Source of the DNA: Parasphingopyxis sp.
Lineage (GTDB): Bacteria; Pseudomonadota; Alphaproteobacteria; Sphingomonadales; Sphingomonadaceae
Length of the DNA: 64,000 bases
Direction: 5' to 3'
Assembly: GCF_028279465.1 (NCBI RefSeq)
Contig: NZ_JANQNS010000019.1
Span: 41,017-105,016, forward strand
The position numbers were made by a program, and so were the translations under genes. Below the pieces are notes generated by a model. It had not been told where the DNA came from, made no database searches, and was given only the letters and a program-made list of their open reading frames with translations. The number at the start of each line of letters is the position of its first letter. Position 1 is the first letter of the stretch. Of this stretch, positions 1 to 8,493 are shown one piece after another.

Positions 1-277
1 TATCAAGCCCCGCTTCGACTGCAGTGACGAGATGGGCGCGCCATGATTCCGGCAGCTTACCGCCACGGGGGGCAACGCCGATCAGCAGCGACGCCGCACC
101 ATCCGCCCGGGCCTGCCCCGGCGTCATTTCGGGCAGGTCCAGATCGATGCCGCATCCCGGCAAGGACCATTGTCCGACGATATCGTCGGGGCACCACTGC
201 CGGACGCCAAGCGCGGTCTTTGCCGTAACGCTCGATGGCGCATCACCCAGAAAAGCCAGATACGGCTTTCGCAGCAT
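1..277 (-). CDS. DUF1611 / DgcN-like protein, 3' part outside the window
   Basis: This is the N-terminal 92 residues of a leftward gene cut by the window edge. The ATG at 277-275 is preceded by an AAGGGG ribosome-binding site. The visible protein aligns along its whole length with the N-terminal domain of the complete DUF1611 protein at 26666-27673. Both share the block YLxFLG, an AKTA-G segment, LPGCGIDL or LPGCGVDI, and a GVAPRGG or GFAPPGG turn. It is therefore a second, paralogous copy. DUF1611 proteins include DgcN, the D-glutamate N-acetyltransferase of the DgcN/DgcA route. The P-loop domain lies off the window. It diverges from the RidA gene across a TTTTC-N7-GAAAA operator. Confidence 0.82.
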   Translation of the reverse strand, partial: MLRKPYLAFLGDAPSSVTAKTALGVRQWCPDDIVGQWSLPGCGIDLDLPEMTPGQARADGAASLLIGVAPRGGKLPESWRAHLVTAVEAGLD

Positions 278-307
278 TCGGAACCCCTTGATGACGCGCG
301 CTAGAAT

Positions 308-333
308 ATTTCCAAATTAGAAAATATTTTCTA
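308..333. promoter_or_regulatory. Operator site 1 of the accessory regulon
   Basis: The AT-rich element TTTC-CAAATTA-GAAAA (309-324) is fused to a perfect 16-nt palindrome, TAGAAAATATTTTCTA (318-333). It lies between the divergent DUF1611 gene (start 277) and RidA gene (start 380). It matches four further sites in this window upstream of the other accessory transcription units. I infer that it binds the XRE-cupin regulator encoded at 8494-9183. Confidence 0.6.
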
Positions 334-379
334 TACATGCAATATCGAATCGATCGGCATCGGATGGCGTCGCAATATT

Positions 380-844
380 ATGAATCAGTTCGACAAGCGG
401 TTGCAGGCTTTGGGCCTGTCCTTGCCTCCGGCCTCTCCACCCGCCGCCAACTACCGATCATTCATCCGGTCCGGGCCATTCGTCCATATCGCCGGTCAGA
501 TATCCAAAGGTCCGAACGACGATGTGCGCGGCATTGTCGGAGATACGCTATCGATAGAAACGAGCCAGCAGGCCGCCCGGCTCTGCGGGCTGAATATTGC
601 TGCCCAGATCGGTGCTGCTTGCGAGGGCGATTTCGAACGGCTGGTCCAAATCGTCAAACTGGCCGGCTTTATGCAGTGTGCGGCCGATTTTGATAAACTG
701 CCGCTTGTGATGGACGGCTGTTCGGATCTGATGGTCGCGCTGTTCGGCGATCGAGGGCGCCATGCCAGATCTACCGTGGGCGTGTATCGACTTCCGTCCG
801 GTTATGCGGTCGAAGTCGACGCCGTGATAGAGGTCCGGGAATGA
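380..844 (+). CDS. RidA (YjgF/YER057c/UK114) family protein
   Basis: This 154-residue protein has the RidA fold signature. It shows an FVHIAGQ strand, a helix ending in VKLAGF, and the C-terminal block HARSTVGV followed by YRLPSGYAVEVDAV. The Arg of HARS corresponds to the catalytic Arg of E. coli RidA. RidA-type enzymes hydrolyse reactive enamines or imines such as 2-aminoacrylate to keto acids and ammonia. The gene ends in an ATGA overlap with the amidase gene and begins a three-gene unit behind operator site 1. The ribosome-binding site is weak. A core paralogue lies at 58197-58667. In this cluster it could process dehydroalanine-type products or imines released by the sarcosine oxidase (inference). 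Confidence 0.85.
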   Translation: MNQFDKRLQALGLSLPPASPPAANYRSFIRSGPFVHIAGQISKGPNDDVRGIVGDTLSIETSQQAARLCGLNIAAQIGAACEGDFERLVQIVKLAGFMQCAADFDKLPLVMDGCSDLMVALFGDRGRHARSTVGVYRLPSGYAVEVDAVIEVRE

Positions 845-1701
845 CCGGCACCATGTGTCAGGTTGCGCTGGTTCAGCTGAGAACGCCCTACAGGATAATC
901 GCCGCGCGTGATCATGCGCTGCCGCTCGTCGAAAAGGCAATGGCAACCGGTGCGGATCTGATCATATTGCCCGAAACCTGCAATATGATGGCGCGGGACA
1001 GCTTTATGCTGCGCGCTTCGGCATGTGCGGAAGTGGATGACTTATTTGTTGCTTCAATGCGCGAACGCGCGGCGCACCATGCGCGTTGGATATTGCTGGG
1101 TTCTGTAGTTGTCAGAACAACGGACGGGCGCTGCGCCAATCGCAGCCTTTTGATCGATCCGACAGGCGGCATCTCTGCACGATATGACAAGATTCATCTC
1201 TTCGATGTCCATCTGGACAATGGCGAGATGCATCGCGAATCCGATATCTATGTGCCCGGCTCAATTGCTACGGTCGCGGACACGCCATGGGGCGGGCTGG
1301 GGCTCAGCATCTGTTACGATATCCGCTTTCCCGAACTTTATCGCGATCTGGCGATGGCCGGTGCCGTCATGCATGCTGTGCCTGCAGCCTTTACTGCGCA
1401 GACCGGCAAGGCGCACTGGGAGACCTTGTTGCGCGCCCGGGCAATCGAGACCGGTTCCTATATTCTCGCCGCTGCGCAGGGCGGTGAGCATGCGGGAGGC
1501 GCCGTCACTTGGGGCCGTTCGATGATTGTCTCGCCTTGGGGCCATGTTGTCGCCATGGCAGTGGATGACAGCCCGGATGTCGTAATTGCGACGCTGGATT
1601 TGAGCGCGGTCGATCATGCGAGAGAGAAGATTGCAGCACTCGCGCACCGCCGCGCATATACCGTGCCGAAATCACCGGAAAAGGACCGTGTTCATGGCTG
1701 A
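841..1701 (+). CDS. Carbon-nitrogen hydrolase (nitrilase superfamily, Nit2/omega-amidase-like)
   Basis: This 286-residue protein carries the complete nitrilase-superfamily triad: Glu45 in LPET, Lys117 in DKIHLFD and Cys158 in [11 protein letters not shown]. The context around Cys158 and the DKIHLFD motif resemble the Nit1/Nit2 amidase branch rather than true nitrilases. Members cleave C-N bonds of omega-amides, N-carbamoyl amino acids or small amides in the cytosol. The start overlaps the RidA stop by 4 nt and the end overlaps the VOC start by 8 nt, so the three genes should be translationally coupled. The substrate cannot be read from sequence. Next to D-amino-acid and N-methyl-amino-acid genes, an amide of an unusual acidic amino acid is plausible. 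Confidence 0.85.
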   Translation: MTGTMCQVALVQLRTPYRIIAARDHALPLVEKAMATGADLIILPETCNMMARDSFMLRASACAEVDDLFVASMRERAAHHARWILLGSVVVRTTDGRCANRSLLIDPTGGISARYDKIHLFDVHLDNGEMHRESDIYVPGSIATVADTPWGGLGLSICYDIRFPELYRDLAMAGAVMHAVPAAFTAQTGKAHWETLLRARAIETGSYILAAAQGGEHAGGAVTWGRSMIVSPWGHVVAMAVDDSPDVVIATLDLSAVDHAREKIAALAHRRAYTVPKSPEKDRVHG

Positions 1702-2119
1702 ACTACCGCCCTTTCACCTGGCTTTTCCAGTAAACGATCTCGCCGAGGCACGGCACTTTTACGGCGAGATACTGAACTGCCCGGAAGGACGCAGCGATCG
1801 CAATTGGATAGATTTCGATTTTTTTGGGCATCAAATCGTCACGCATCTGGACGAAGCGGAGCAGCCTAGACCGGCCTCGGGCACGGTCGATGGTCGGGAT
1901 GTGCCTGTACCGCATTTCGGCGTAGTGCTGGATTGGGAGGCCTTTCACACGCTGTGCGAGCGGCTTGAGGCTGCGGGCATCGAGTGGAAAATCGCCCCGA
2001 ATATTCGCTTCGCAGACGAACCCGGCGAACAGGCCACGATGTTCTTTACGGATCCCAGCGGCAATGCGCTGGAATTCAAGGCGTTTCGGAATCGCTCGCA
2101 GCTTTTTGCATGCGACTAG
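1694..2119 (+). CDS. VOC (glyoxalase/bleomycin-resistance/dioxygenase fold) protein
   Basis: This protein has 141 residues from the ATG at 1694. An in-frame upstream extension lies inside the amidase gene and was rejected. The pattern [16 protein letters not shown] at the N-terminus and [15 protein letters not shown] at the C-terminus is the paired beta-alpha-beta-beta-beta VOC module with typical metal-ligand positions (His8 and a C-terminal Glu). Members include glyoxalases, epimerases and extradiol dioxygenases, so the reaction is not assignable. It is the third gene of the RidA-amidase-VOC unit. Its last 44 bp overlap the end of soxG convergently. Confidence 0.8.
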   Translation: MAELPPFHLAFPVNDLAEARHFYGEILNCPEGRSDRNWIDFDFFGHQIVTHLDEAEQPRPASGTVDGRDVPVPHFGVVLDWEAFHTLCERLEAAGIEWKIAPNIRFADEPGEQATMFFTDPSGNALEFKAFRNRSQLFACD

Positions 2120-2669
2120 CGGCAATGTTCAGCAAGCGCCAAACCGTTACCGCGTGCGACCGTCCGACGAACAAATCGAAATCTTCCATTGCATTCCGGC
2201 ACAACAGGACCGGAAGATCGTGAAAGCGCGTACGCGCTACGCTGCCGGGAGCGAAGCTGCGCGGCCGCAGATCGAGAATTGTTTCGGCGCTCAATAGCTC
2301 AACAGCATCGCCGCCCGTGATCGAAAACCATGCCGATCGATGTGACACATCGACCAGCGCATGGCCGTCTCGCATGAGGCGTTCGCCCAATTCGGCATGG
2401 TCCCGCGCACGCATCGGCTCCGACGATACGAGCAACCAGCGCGATGGGCGCACCCACAAAGCCCGCCAAACGTCGGACTGCGTAAAACTCAGCGGTTTTT
2501 CGGGAAGTGTGAGACCAAATGCTCCTTTGATACTATCCATCGAAGATGACCGTGCCTGATCAATGCACAGCTCGAACATGCTGTGCTCAGGCTTTGCCGA
2601 GAGGGATTTATGGGGCGCAGCTTCCCTGCTTTTGGCAGCGAGAACCGGCGCATAGCGAAACTCAGCCAT
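2076..2669 (-). CDS. soxG: Sarcosine oxidase gamma subunit (SoxG family)
   Basis: This 197-residue protein is the last gene of the leftward sox operon. The ATG at 2669 overlaps the soxA stop by 8 nt. The SoxG-type features are a middle segment with RPSRWLLVS, then [14 protein letters not shown] and a C-terminal [12 protein letters not shown]. This is the small aminomethyltransferase-like subunit of heterotetrameric sarcosine oxidase. A longer in-frame reading from 3071 runs back inside soxA and was rejected. The 3' end overlaps the opposing VOC gene by 44 bp, so the two transcripts are partly antisense. Confidence 0.85.
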   Translation of the reverse strand: MAEFRYAPVLAAKSREAAPHKSLSAKPEHSMFELCIDQARSSSMDSIKGAFGLTLPEKPLSFTQSDVWRALWVRPSRWLLVSSEPMRARDHAELGERLMRDGHALVDVSHRSAWFSITGGDAVELLSAETILDLRPRSFAPGSVARTRFHDLPVLLCRNAMEDFDLFVGRSHAVTVWRLLNIAASRMQKAASDSETP

Positions 2670-5427
2670 TCTGGCGCTCCCCCTCGGGATCAAAGGCATG
2701 CGGTGCGACGACGCGCGCCTGCGTCCAGCGCCCGCTATCATAAACGCCGACCGTCTCACCCAGACGCGCCCGTCCACGAGCCAGCAAGCCCAGCGCGATC
2801 GGACGGCCCAGCGTCGGGCTGAATACGCTCGATGTGACATAGCCCTGCAGCTCAGCCGGCGATCGCATCGAAGCGCGATCGACAAGGCTCCCGCCGATCG
2901 GCAGCAGCGCACTATCCGATTCCAGCCCGACAAACTGGAACCTTGCCGGGTCTTGCGCGGCCTGAAATTCGAGGCTGCGTTTGCCGACAAAATCCGCCTT
3001 CTTCCGCCGAACCATCGCACCATAGCCGACATCGTCGGGCAGGGTTGTACCATCGGTATCCGCCCCAACATGCAGATAGCCCTTTTCGGTCCGCATCACC
3101 TGCAGGCTTTCGAAGCCGAAAGGGCTCACGCCGAGATCCTCTCCAGATCTTATCAGGCAATCCCATAAGGAAGCGGTGACACCCCAGGGTACGGCGATCT
3201 CGTAACTGATCTCGCCAGTGAAACTGGCGCGGTGGATGCGGATCGGCCGTCTCGATAGCTCGGCTGTTTGCACGGTCATGTGCGAAAAGGCCGCATTCGA
3301 AAGATCGATACAGAGCGGCAATCGTGCGATCAGCTCGCGCGCTTTAGGACCGCTGACCAGCACGATGCCCCAGGCATCCGACACATCAACGATATGCACG
3401 CGATCCGACGACCATTCGCATTGATGCCATTCCTCCAGATGGTGGAGGATACGCGTGCCCGCACCGCTGGTCGTATGGACCAGGAAATGCCGCTCGCCGA
3501 GCCGCGATATGATGCCGTCATCCATGATGACGCCCTGATCATTGAGCATCAGGTTATAGCGGCACCGCCCGACCTTCAGTGTTTCGAGATTGGTCGCCGC
3601 CAGCCGGTTGAGAAAATGCGCCGCATCCGGGCCGATGAGCTCGATTTTTCCGAGCGAGGAATAGTCCATAATGCCGACACTATTCCGCACAGCCCTAACT
3701 TCGCGATTGATCGCCACGGCCTCGGTTTCGCCCTTGCGCGCCAGGACCGCTGGCCTTGTCCAGGGGCCGTAATCGTCGAAGATGGCGCCGGCTTCAGCTT
3801 GACGGTCATGGGTCGGCACCTTTCGCGCCGGCATGAAATCCGCACCCCGATGCGTGCCTGCAATTGCCGCAAAGTCGAGCGGGACATAAGGCGGCCGGAA
3901 GGTCGTCGTGCCGATCTCGCCGGGCTTGCGTCCGATGGCATCTGCCAGCACGGAAAGCCCGTTCATATTGGAAACCTTGCCCTGATCGGGGGCCATACCG
4001 AGCGTCGTATAGCGTTTGACATGCTCAACCGAGACGAAGTTTTCGCGCACCGCAAGCGCAATATCCTTCACCGTCACATCATTCTGGAAATCCACCCATT
4101 GGCGGCGCTGGGACGGGGCGATTTCTGTTGCGCGACCGGGCCAGAGCGCGGCATCGCCTGCGCCGGCTGCGCGGCCGACTACCGCAACTTTGCTTGCCGA
4201 TGCTACAGGCAGGAAGCGATCCCTCGCCTCATCATAGGTGAGCGTACCACCCGCTTGCGAATAGAGCTGCACATTGGGCGATAGGCCGCCGGACATCAGC
4301 AGCGCATCGCAATGGAGCATCCGGGCGGGCCTGCCTGCAATGGAAAATTTGACGCTTTTGATGCGATGGCGGCCATAGGTGCGCAGGATGCGAACATCTG
4401 CCAGCAATTCTATGCCAAGGGCAGTTGCAGCCTCGCCGATAGTTTGAGATGGCTCGAGCCGCATATCGAGTATGGCGGCAACTGTTGCTCCGGCGCGAGC
4501 TAGCTCCAGTGCATCTTCGCAGGCCGCATCATTATTTGCCGCAAGAACGATGCGCGCGCCGGGCAGCACCGCATAGTCTTCAAGATAGCGCCGCGCAGCG
4601 CCGGCCAGCATAATGCCGGGCCGGTCATTGTCCGGAAAAACCAGCGCGCGTTCCGTGGCGCCGGTGGCGAGGATCGTCCGGCCCACACGAATTTTGAGCA
4701 ATTGCCCGCCGGATAATCCGATCAGGAAACCATCGTCGAACCGGCCGATAATCATCGTACCGGTCAGGATCTGTGCACCCAGTGACCGCAGTTCATTCAA
4801 CGCTTCATCATGACCGTCGCCGATCCGGTCGCGCATTTCGACGACCAGTGTTTCAGCGCCATCGCGAGCCGTGCCAAGCGCCGCCAGCAAGCCGGACGCC
4901 CCGGCACCGACAACCAGCACATCGCAATGCAGATGGCGATGGCCATGGACCTGAGCGGTCGCGCACTCCGGCGCTTGTCCGATTCCGGCGGCACGGCGGA
5001 TCGGCCTTTCGAACAGCATCCAGCTCGGCCGCATGAAAGTCTTGTAATAGAAGCCCGCCGGCATCAGCGCGCGAAAACGGTCGGCCAAGGCCGCGATGTC
5101 GAAGCGCAGCGACGGCCAGGCGTTTGGGCTGGACGCCACGAGACCGGCCTTCAGTGGGACACATGTAGCGAGTTCGGTCGTGTTCGAGCCGTCCCGATGC
5201 GCGACCGTGACATAGGCATTGGGATCTTCCGGCCCCGCTGCGAATATCCCGCGCGGACGATGACATTTGAAGCTGCGTCCGATGAAATGCACGCCATTCG
5301 CGAGCAGGGCCGAGGCCAGCGTATCTCCAGCAAAACCCTGATAGTTTTGTCCATTGAAGCGGAAGTCGATCAGCCGGTTACGATCGATATGGCCACCCTC
5401 GGCAAGGCGAAACTGACCACCGCTCAT
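2662..5427 (-). CDS. soxA: Sarcosine oxidase alpha subunit (heterotetrameric type)
   Basis: This 921-residue protein shows the standard SoxA architecture. There is an N-terminal ferredoxin-like domain with a GRSFK-HRPRG motif near residue 50, and a dinucleotide-binding motif VVGAGASGL near 172-180. A second nucleotide-binding region follows, then a C-terminal GcvT-like aminomethyltransferase domain (MDYSSLGKIEL to the end) that in this family binds folate. The enzyme oxidatively demethylates sarcosine, giving glycine, H2O2 and formaldehyde or 5,10-methylene-THF. The start at 5427 overlaps the soxD stop as ATGA; a longer N-terminal reading would lie inside soxD. No one-carbon folate genes (glyA, purU, folD) accompany it here, and the true substrate may be another N-methyl amino acid. 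Confidence 0.93.
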   Translation of the reverse strand: MSGGQFRLAEGGHIDRNRLIDFRFNGQNYQGFAGDTLASALLANGVHFIGRSFKCHRPRGIFAAGPEDPNAYVTVAHRDGSNTTELATCVPLKAGLVASSPNAWPSLRFDIAALADRFRALMPAGFYYKTFMRPSWMLFERPIRRAAGIGQAPECATAQVHGHRHLHCDVLVVGAGASGLLAALGTARDGAETLVVEMRDRIGDGHDEALNELRSLGAQILTGTMIIGRFDDGFLIGLSGGQLLKIRVGRTILATGATERALVFPDNDRPGIMLAGAARRYLEDYAVLPGARIVLAANNDAACEDALELARAGATVAAILDMRLEPSQTIGEAATALGIELLADVRILRTYGRHRIKSVKFSIAGRPARMLHCDALLMSGGLSPNVQLYSQAGGTLTYDEARDRFLPVASASKVAVVGRAAGAGDAALWPGRATEIAPSQRRQWVDFQNDVTVKDIALAVRENFVSVEHVKRYTTLGMAPDQGKVSNMNGLSVLADAIGRKPGEIGTTTFRPPYVPLDFAAIAGTHRGADFMPARKVPTHDRQAEAGAIFDDYGPWTRPAVLARKGETEAVAINREVRAVRNSVGIMDYSSLGKIELIGPDAAHFLNRLAATNLETLKVGRCRYNLMLNDQGVIMDDGIISRLGERHFLVHTTSGAGTRILHHLEEWHQCEWSSDRVHIVDVSDAWGIVLVSGPKARELIARLPLCIDLSNAAFSHMTVQTAELSRRPIRIHRASFTGEISYEIAVPWGVTASLWDCLIRSGEDLGVSPFGFESLQVMRTEKGYLHVGADTDGTTLPDDVGYGAMVRRKKADFVGKRSLEFQAAQDPARFQFVGLESDSALLPIGGSLVDRASMRSPAELQGYVTSSVFSPTLGRPIALGLLARGRARLGETVGVYDSGRWTQARVVAPHAFDPEGERQNG

Positions 5428-5693
5428 CCCTCCTCTCCAGGCGGGTCGATTCTGTGCGCGGAGAGGCACTCGTTGGTCGCGGTATCGCGCTCGAGCACGA
5501 ACCATTGGAAACAGCCGTCACGGTGAAACCACAGCTCGCGATTCTTGCCGCGCGGATTGTCCCGCACATAGAGATATTCCGCCCAAGCTGCGTCGCTCAC
5601 CTCAGCAGGGGGACGGACGATATCCGCCTCGCCGCCATAGGCGAACTCGCTTTCGTCGCGCGCGCCGCACCAGGGGCAGGGAATGATCAGCAT
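5424..5693 (-). CDS. soxD: Sarcosine oxidase delta subunit
   Basis: This 89-residue protein has the SoxD zinc site: Cys6 and Cys9 in CPWCG, and His57 and Cys61 in FHRDGC. The body contains the characteristic YLYVRDNPRG and ELWFHR segments. SoxD is a small structural subunit that binds zinc between the catalytic subunits. It sits in the canonical B-D-A-G order, 9 nt after soxB and overlapping soxA by 4 nt. Confidence 0.93.
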   Translation of the reverse strand: MLIIPCPWCGARDESEFAYGGEADIVRPPAEVSDAAWAEYLYVRDNPRGKNRELWFHRDGCFQWFVLERDTATNECLSAHRIDPPGEEG

Positions 5694-5702
5694 CGCCCGG
5701 TC

Positions 5703-6959
5703 CTAATGCGCGACGCCGGCTGCGGCGCCCTCATCGATCAATATGCCGCGGGCGAAGCGGCCGAGCCCAAACGGGGCAGATAGCGCATGATGCTCGCCGG
5801 TGGCCATGAGGTGGGCCGTCGCCCAACCACCGGCCGGAATCGCCTTGAAGCCGCCGGTTCCCCAGCCGCAATTGATGTAGAGGTTGTCGATCGGCGTGCG
5901 GTCGATGATCGCGCTGCGGTCAGGCGAAATATCCACGATCCCACCCCATTGCCGCATCATCTTGAGCGCACTGAAAGACGGAAATAGCGTCAGCATCGCG
6001 GCCACGGTCTGCTCGACCGAGGGGTAGCTGCCACGCTGCGTGAAGGAAGGATAGGCGTCGGTCCCGCCACCGATCACCAGTTCGCCCTTGTCGGACTGGG
6101 ATAGATAGACATGGACATGCCCGGCCATGATCACAAGGTCGAGCACGGGCTTGATCGGCTCGGAGACGAAAGCCTGCAATGTCACGCTCTCCAGCGGCAG
6201 GCGGAAACCCGCCAACTCGGCCAGACGCGAACTGTGACCGGCAACAGCAATCGCAACCTTCTTCGCTCGGATCGCGCCACGGCTGGTTTCGACTCCGGTT
6301 ACGCGTCCGCTTTTCGAGGCGATGCCTGTCACTTCGCAATTCTGGATGATATCGACGCCGAGTGCATCCGCCGCCCGCGCATAAGCCCAGGCCACTGCAT
6401 CATGGCGCGCGATGCCGCCGCGCTTCTGTAAGAAACCGCCGCGCACCGGAAAACGCCCGCCTTCTATCGCCATGGCGGGAACGCACCGGCCGATTTGCGC
6501 AGGCGTCAACCACTCGGAATCGACGCCGGTCATCTGAATGGCGTTCACCCAGCGGCGCTGAAACTCGATATCGTGGCGCGTGAAGGCCAGCGTCAGAACG
6601 CCGCGCGGGCTGAACATGATATTGTAATTCAGTTCATGCGCGAGATTTTCATAGAGCCTGAGCGCCAGATCGTAGAAGCGTGTGCTTTCAGGAAAGAAAT
6701 AGTTTGATCGGATAATCGTCGTGTTGCGGCCCGTGTTACCACCGCCGAGCCAGCCCTTTTCGAGAACCGCGACGTTCGACAGGCCATGGTTCTTCGCGAG
6801 ATAATAGGCGGTCGCGAGGCCGTGACCGCCACCGCCAATCACGATCGCGTCATAGGCTGCTTTGGGCTCAGGAGAGCGCCATTGCGCCTGCCAGTTGCGA
6901 TGGCCGGTGAGAGCGTTGCGGGCCAACGCAAAGGCCGAAAAGCGGGATCGAAACGTCAT
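5703..6959 (-). CDS. soxB: Sarcosine oxidase beta subunit
   Basis: This 418-residue flavoprotein has the FAD motif VIGGGGHGLATAYYLA near 40-55. The ARHDAV segment at 184-189 contains His186, the family's covalent FMN attachment site. The C-terminal CGWGTGGFKAIPA loop also fits. The beta subunit carries the amine-oxidising site where the N-methyl group is removed. It starts 27 nt after the HD-domain gene and heads the soxBDAG block. Finding it behind a class II aldolase and an HD protein, rather than glycine or serine metabolism genes, suggests a substrate other than free sarcosine (inference). Confidence 0.93.
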   Translation of the reverse strand: MTFRSRFSAFALARNALTGHRNWQAQWRSPEPKAAYDAIVIGGGGHGLATAYYLAKNHGLSNVAVLEKGWLGGGNTGRNTTIIRSNYFFPESTRFYDLALRLYENLAHELNYNIMFSPRGVLTLAFTRHDIEFQRRWVNAIQMTGVDSEWLTPAQIGRCVPAMAIEGGRFPVRGGFLQKRGGIARHDAVAWAYARAADALGVDIIQNCEVTGIASKSGRVTGVETSRGAIRAKKVAIAVAGHSSRLAELAGFRLPLESVTLQAFVSEPIKPVLDLVIMAGHVHVYLSQSDKGELVIGGGTDAYPSFTQRGSYPSVEQTVAAMLTLFPSFSALKMMRQWGGIVDISPDRSAIIDRTPIDNLYINCGWGTGGFKAIPAGGWATAHLMATGEHHALSAPFGLGRFARGILIDEGAAAGVAH

Positions 6960-6986
6960 ATATGCACGGCGCGCCGGGCCATCCGC

Positions 6987-7568
6987 CTAGGGCGCTGCCC
7001 ATGGCGTGGACAGCACAGCGCGCACCTTATCCTCGAACGCATCAAGAGGTAGCGTCGGATAGCCCGGGTCGAAGGAGCTTTGATCGTAGAGTTCGCAAAA
7101 CTCAGCCGTAGCATCGAAACAGGGATGGTCGCGAAACCGCTCCCGGGCGTGGCGATCTCGGCCAAGGCCATCGAGATGGAAGTAATAGTAGCCCTGGAAA
7201 ATGCCGTGATGCCGGACGATCCAGTGATAATCCTCGGGCAGATAGGGTTCCAATATGGCCGCGGCGACAGCGTCATGGTTATGCGGCGCGAGCACATCCC
7301 CGATGTCGTGCAGCAAGGCCATGACGACATAGTGATCGTCCCTGCCGTCGCGCATCGCGCGCGAAGCGGTCTGGAGGCTGTGGGTCAGCCTGTCCACCTT
7401 GTAACCGAACGTATGGCCGGAGAGTAGCTTGAGATGATCGAGCAGGCGGACCGGAAAATCGGTCAGGACCGTCGATTTCTGGATCAGCTCTTCGGACAGG
7501 CGATAATCTTCTTCATCCCCGTCCGCCATTGCGGTGAATTTCACGGTCCGGATTTCAATCGTCGCCAT
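6987..7568 (-). CDS. HD-domain protein, possibly a PhnZ/TmpB-type diiron oxygenase
   Basis: This protein has 193 residues from the ATG at 7568, which overlaps the aldolase end by 14 nt. It contains H63 (THSLQTA), H87-D88 (LLHDIGD), H98 (NHD), H120/H121 (VRHHGIFQGYYY) and D162 (LYDQ). The H63 to H87 gap of 24 residues equals the first-His to HD gap recalled for PhnZ, and the ligand set resembles that of HD-domain mixed-valence diiron oxygenases. It could therefore oxidise a hydroxylated or N-methylated small molecule instead of hydrolysing phosphate esters. A paralogue with the same spacing lies at 47842-48423. Hydrolase activity cannot be excluded. Confidence 0.7.
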   Translation of the reverse strand: MATIEIRTVKFTAMADGDEEDYRLSEELIQKSTVLTDFPVRLLDHLKLLSGHTFGYKVDRLTHSLQTASRAMRDGRDDHYVVMALLHDIGDVLAPHNHDAVAAAILEPYLPEDYHWIVRHHGIFQGYYYFHLDGLGRDRHARERFRDHPCFDATAEFCELYDQSSFDPGYPTLPLDAFEDKVRAVLSTPWAAP

Positions 7569-8310
7569 GGGCCAATATCCTGTCGGAGGTGGGAGCGCGG
7601 CCGACTTCGCGCAACGCCGATACGTCCTGTAGGGCGCGAAAATGGGCGAACGCATTACGCTCACGAACGCTTTCGATCTGCTCGGCTGTCTTGGCTAGCG
7701 TTTCGTCCTGCAGCACGATTGCGGGTGAACCCAGGCCGGCGGCAATGGCCTGGAGCCGGCAAGCACGATCGAGATAATAAAGATCGTCGAACGCCACTTC
7801 GATGCCGGATCCAGTTACGATAACGCCATGATTCTGGAGAAACACAATGGGCGCCTGAGACACCGCTTCGGCGATGCGCTCGCCTTCCTCCTGCGGAAAG
7901 GCGACCCCGGAATAGGCGCGGTCGTAGTGAATACGGTCCGCGAAACGCGCCGAATTCTGATGAATCATTTCGACCGTGCCGCCTTCAATACAGGCAATGG
8001 CGGTAGCATGCAGCATGTGAGAGTGGAGCACCGCGCCGGTATCCGAGTGGCGGAGGTAGATCGCACCGTGGATGCAGGCGGCGGATCGCTCGAGTTCATA
8101 CGCCCCGCTTATGACCGAACCGTCAAATCGTGCTTCGATCAGATAGTCTGGCTGCATGGCCGACCAGTGCACGCCGAACGGCGTTACCAGCATCGTTTCG
8201 GCGCTGGCGCGTACGCTTAGATGAGTGTCGATGCCCTCGCTAAAACCGAATTCGGCCGCCCATCTGTGTGCTGTGGCGAGCTTGTCACGAAGACTGTCGA
8301 GGCTGCTCAT
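7555..8310 (-). CDS. Class II aldolase/adducin family protein
   Basis: This protein has 251 residues. The ATG at 8310 was chosen because GGAAGAG precedes it at normal spacing; in-frame ATGs at 8346 and 8370 lack this. Family marks are the THLSVR turn near 30, PFGVHWSAMQP, the zinc ligand pair in VLHSHMLHATAIA, and the third histidine in LQNHGVIVTG. Members are zinc-dependent aldolases, epimerases or decarboxylases acting on sugar phosphates or small hydroxy acids. It is the first gene of the aldolase-HD-soxBDAG operon behind operator site 2. It might cleave a hydroxylated product of the HD protein (inference). Confidence 0.85.
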   Translation of the reverse strand: MSSLDSLRDKLATAHRWAAEFGFSEGIDTHLSVRASAETMLVTPFGVHWSAMQPDYLIEARFDGSVISGAYELERSAACIHGAIYLRHSDTGAVLHSHMLHATAIACIEGGTVEMIHQNSARFADRIHYDRAYSGVAFPQEEGERIAEAVSQAPIVFLQNHGVIVTGSGIEVAFDDLYYLDRACRLQAIAAGLGSPAIVLQDETLAKTAEQIESVRERNAFAHFRALQDVSALREVGRAPTSDRILAHGDD

Positions 8311-8396
8311 TACGGCTCTTCCGAATAGGCCGACCGGTCCGCTCATCCAAAAATGAAGACCGCCTAGCAAGATCAGAAATATTCAATAATGGATAA

Positions 8397-8425
8397 TTTT
8401 TTCCAATCAAGAAAAAATTGGAAAA
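8397..8425. promoter_or_regulatory. Operator site 2 of the accessory regulon
   Basis: TTTTC-CAATCAA-GAAAA (8399-8415) lies between the divergent aldolase gene (start 8310) and the XRE-cupin gene (start 8494). A longer interrupted palindrome, TTTTCCAAT...ATTGGAAAA (8399-8407 and 8417-8425), overlaps it. A site directly upstream of the regulator gene suggests autoregulation. Confidence 0.6.
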
Positions 8426-8493
8426 GCCAGCAGGCCCTGCTATTATCCGATCCGACGGTCGGTGGACCGGAGCAACATCAGGTGGAGGCGTGA

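Noticed and set aside
3268..4284. Long open frame on the plus strand (338 codons) opposite soxA
   Set aside because: It is a shadow of the high-GC soxA gene, whose protein matches its family throughout. The antisense product has no domain or ribosome-binding site.
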